Source: Bacillota bacterium (GTDB lineage Bacteria; Bacillota; Clostridia; Oscillospirales; Ruminococcaceae). From it: a DNA stretch of 64,000 nucleotides. Both the position numbers and the translations under genes were made by a program. This document shows, one piece after another, positions 62,845 to 64,000 of the stretch. The stretch lies in contig JAEXUW010000016.1 in the NCBI GenBank assembly GCA_023439835.1, forward strand, positions 1 through 64,000, read 5' to 3'. The stretch's first letter is position 1; every line of letters begins with the position of its first letter. The notes below the pieces were generated by a model. The model ran no database searches and was not told where the DNA came from. It worked only from the letters and a program-made list of their open reading frames with translations.

Positions 62845-63673
62845 TTCGACTTACCTCCCTGCAATATGAAGTATCGCTGCACTGATAATACGCTTCGCCT
62901 GTGACGCTGTCGAACATTTCATCAAGGTAAGTGTTATCGCTGTTGCAAAGGCGGCATTTCTTACCCTTAAAGCTCTCTTTTTCAAAGGGCACATCATCAA
63001 ACGCAAGCGAAACAACCTTAGTGTGCGGCGGTATCGCATATATTTTCTTTTCTCTTCCCGCACCGAAAAGATAAAGACACTCTGAACCATTGAGCTTATC
63101 GTTGTCGAATTTAGGAATCGGACTGGGATTGATTATATATCTGTCCTCAACAAGACAAGGGTATTCAGAGGCTATTGTGATTTTATTGTATTTGATAAGG
63201 CTCTCATAAAGCTGAAGCCAGATGGGAGCATAATCACATTCTGCGTGCATTTTCTTTGTGACCTCCTCACGGGGCTCGACAATTCTCAACGGCTCGGGAA
63301 GCGGAACCTGAAGCACTAAAATCTGGTCATTATTCATGGGTATTTCCGGAATTCTGTGACGTGTCTGTATTATTGTCGCCTTTTTCGTGCTGTCTGTGGT
63401 TTTAACGTCGGTGCAAAGTCCGACGAATTTTTTTATGTTGACAGCATTAACGCTTTCGTCGCTTCCCTGGTCAATAACCTTTAATACATCGTCTTTTCCG
63501 ATAAGCGAAAGGGTGAGCTGTATTCCGCCCGTTCCCCAGCCTCTTCCGATGGGAAGCTCACGAGAGCCAAACGGAACCTGATAGCCGGGAATGGCAACAG
63601 CCTTTAAGGTGCTTCTTCTTATTTCTCTTTTTGAACCCTCGTCAAGAAAGGCAAAATTGTATCGGTTAATCAT
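62831..63673 (-). CDS. phnJ: C-P lyase core enzyme PhnJ
   Basis: PhnJ is the radical-SAM enzyme that cleaves the carbon-phosphorus bond. The ATG at 63673 overlaps the phnI stop. The 280 residues include AIPGYQVPFGSRELPIGRGWGTGGIQ (the Gly radical region). The iron-sulphur Cys set CxxC-x21-C-x5-C lies at the end (CRLC...YYQC...YC), the same spacing as in E. coli. Length is typical. Confidence 0.95.
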   Translation of the reverse strand: MINRYNFAFLDEGSKREIRRSTLKAVAIPGYQVPFGSRELPIGRGWGTGGIQLTLSLIGKDDVLKVIDQGSDESVNAVNIKKFVGLCTDVKTTDSTKKATIIQTRHRIPEIPMNNDQILVLQVPLPEPLRIVEPREEVTKKMHAECDYAPIWLQLYESLIKYNKITIASEYPCLVEDRYIINPSPIPKFDNDKLNGSECLYLFGAGREKKIYAIPPHTKVVSLAFDDVPFEKESFKGKKCRLCNSDNTYLDEMFDSVTGEAYYQCSDTSYCREVSRNADR

Positions 63674-64000
63674 CACATCGCCCCTCCCTTGTTTTTCTGA
63701 CCGCATCCAGCTTTGACTGGAAAGTGACATAGTGGGGGAGCTTTAAATGTGAAATAAAGCCGTTCATTTCCAAGCTGTCGCCATGCATAAGTACGAACTC
63801 CTCGCTTTGTGCGGGGTTAGAGCCATCGCACCCGATTTCTCGGTCGATAACAGCCATAGCAATAGCCTTGTTTTCATTTCTGCCGAAAACAGCGCCATAG
63901 CCGATTGAAAGCTTGAGCTTGTCGCCGTCATCAGCCTCGGTGAAGCATTCAACCTCGGTTATTAGAATCTCACCGATACAAATGCTCTCTTTTGAGTCGA
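63666..64000 (-). CDS. phnI: C-P lyase subunit PhnI, C-terminal part
   Basis: Only the last 110 residues lie in the window; the frame runs off the right edge. They read IGYGAVFGRNENKAIAMAVI and then SHLKLPHYVTFQSKLDAVRK, the PhnI C-terminal signature. PhnI is the nucleosidase that swaps adenine for the phosphonate with PhnG, H and L. The stop overlaps phnJ. Upstream genes phnG and phnH are expected beyond the window. Confidence 0.92.
   Translation of the reverse strand, partial: DSKESICIGEILITEVECFTEADDGDKLKLSIGYGAVFGRNENKAIAMAVIDREIGCDGSNPAQSEEFVLMHGDSLEMNGFISHLKLPHYVTFQSKLDAVRKTREGRCDD

Overview
The window reads as chromosomal DNA of a spore-forming, low-GC Gram-positive anaerobe of class Clostridia. 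The evidence is a CotJA-CotJB-CotJC spore-coat operon, a LysM-LysM-GH18 enzyme of the spore-cortex type, a 2[4Fe-4S] ferredoxin, a divergent ylxM-ffh / rimM-trmD neighbourhood, DUF2294/MpsC and PhnPP-type genes, and near-consensus sigma-A promoters with strong GGAGG ribosome-binding sites. No rRNA, tRNA, CRISPR array, prophage or insertion-sequence transposase was seen. The family-level placement (Oscillospirales-like) is inference.

Layout. (1) 1-6977 is an AT-rich accessory region on the minus strand. It is a chain of C-terminal cassettes of a missing large secreted protein. Copies of a relatively GC-rich linker (Asp-Gly-rich, ending in an SDPTSEDGDGD-type motif) or of a PPC-like beta domain lead into different tails (an Amidase_6 cysteine hydrolase, a permuted papain-like domain, others). 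Each is followed by a small membrane or membrane-anchored protein. The arrangement resembles the orphan toxin-tip/immunity arrays of polymorphic toxin systems. Frameshifts, scars and truncations show repeated recombination. (2) 6979-12448 is a 5-kb segment bounded by 260-bp inverted copies of the mgsA 3' end plus terminator. It carries a degenerate J-domain membrane protein, an MpsC-family protein, purE-purC and a PEP-carboxykinase-like protein. It looks like an inversion with duplicated breakpoints that also cut the cassette array. (3) 12338-21119 holds mgsA, two lipoproteins, a sleL-like gene, pyrG, a LiaF-like protein, a ferredoxin and an M20 peptidase.

(4) 21214-32961 is a type IV pilus locus: two major-type pilins, pilT, pilB, pilD, two minor prepilins, a large PilX-like protein with polymer-forming-type repeats, a PilO-like protein, a PilM-PilN fusion and pilC. 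(5) 33271-36264 holds cotJABC and a DbpA-like RNA helicase. (6) 36380-42325 is a surface-glycan block: a membrane glycosyltransferase, an FAD oxidoreductase, GtrA and two GT2 enzymes. Its first three genes are flanked by a direct repeat. (7) 42444-48428 holds a Crp/Fnr regulator, thioredoxin, khpA-rpsP-(two small membrane proteins)-ffh-ylxM and, divergently, a NimA-like gene with rimM-trmD. (8) 48670-58620 is conserved housekeeping: HPr, a PucR-type regulator, ftsE-ftsX-M23 hydrolase-S41 protease, purB and secD-secF.

(9) 58738-64000 is a carbon-phosphorus lyase operon on the minus strand (phnI, J, K, M, L, phnPP, hexapeptide transferase) that runs off the right edge.
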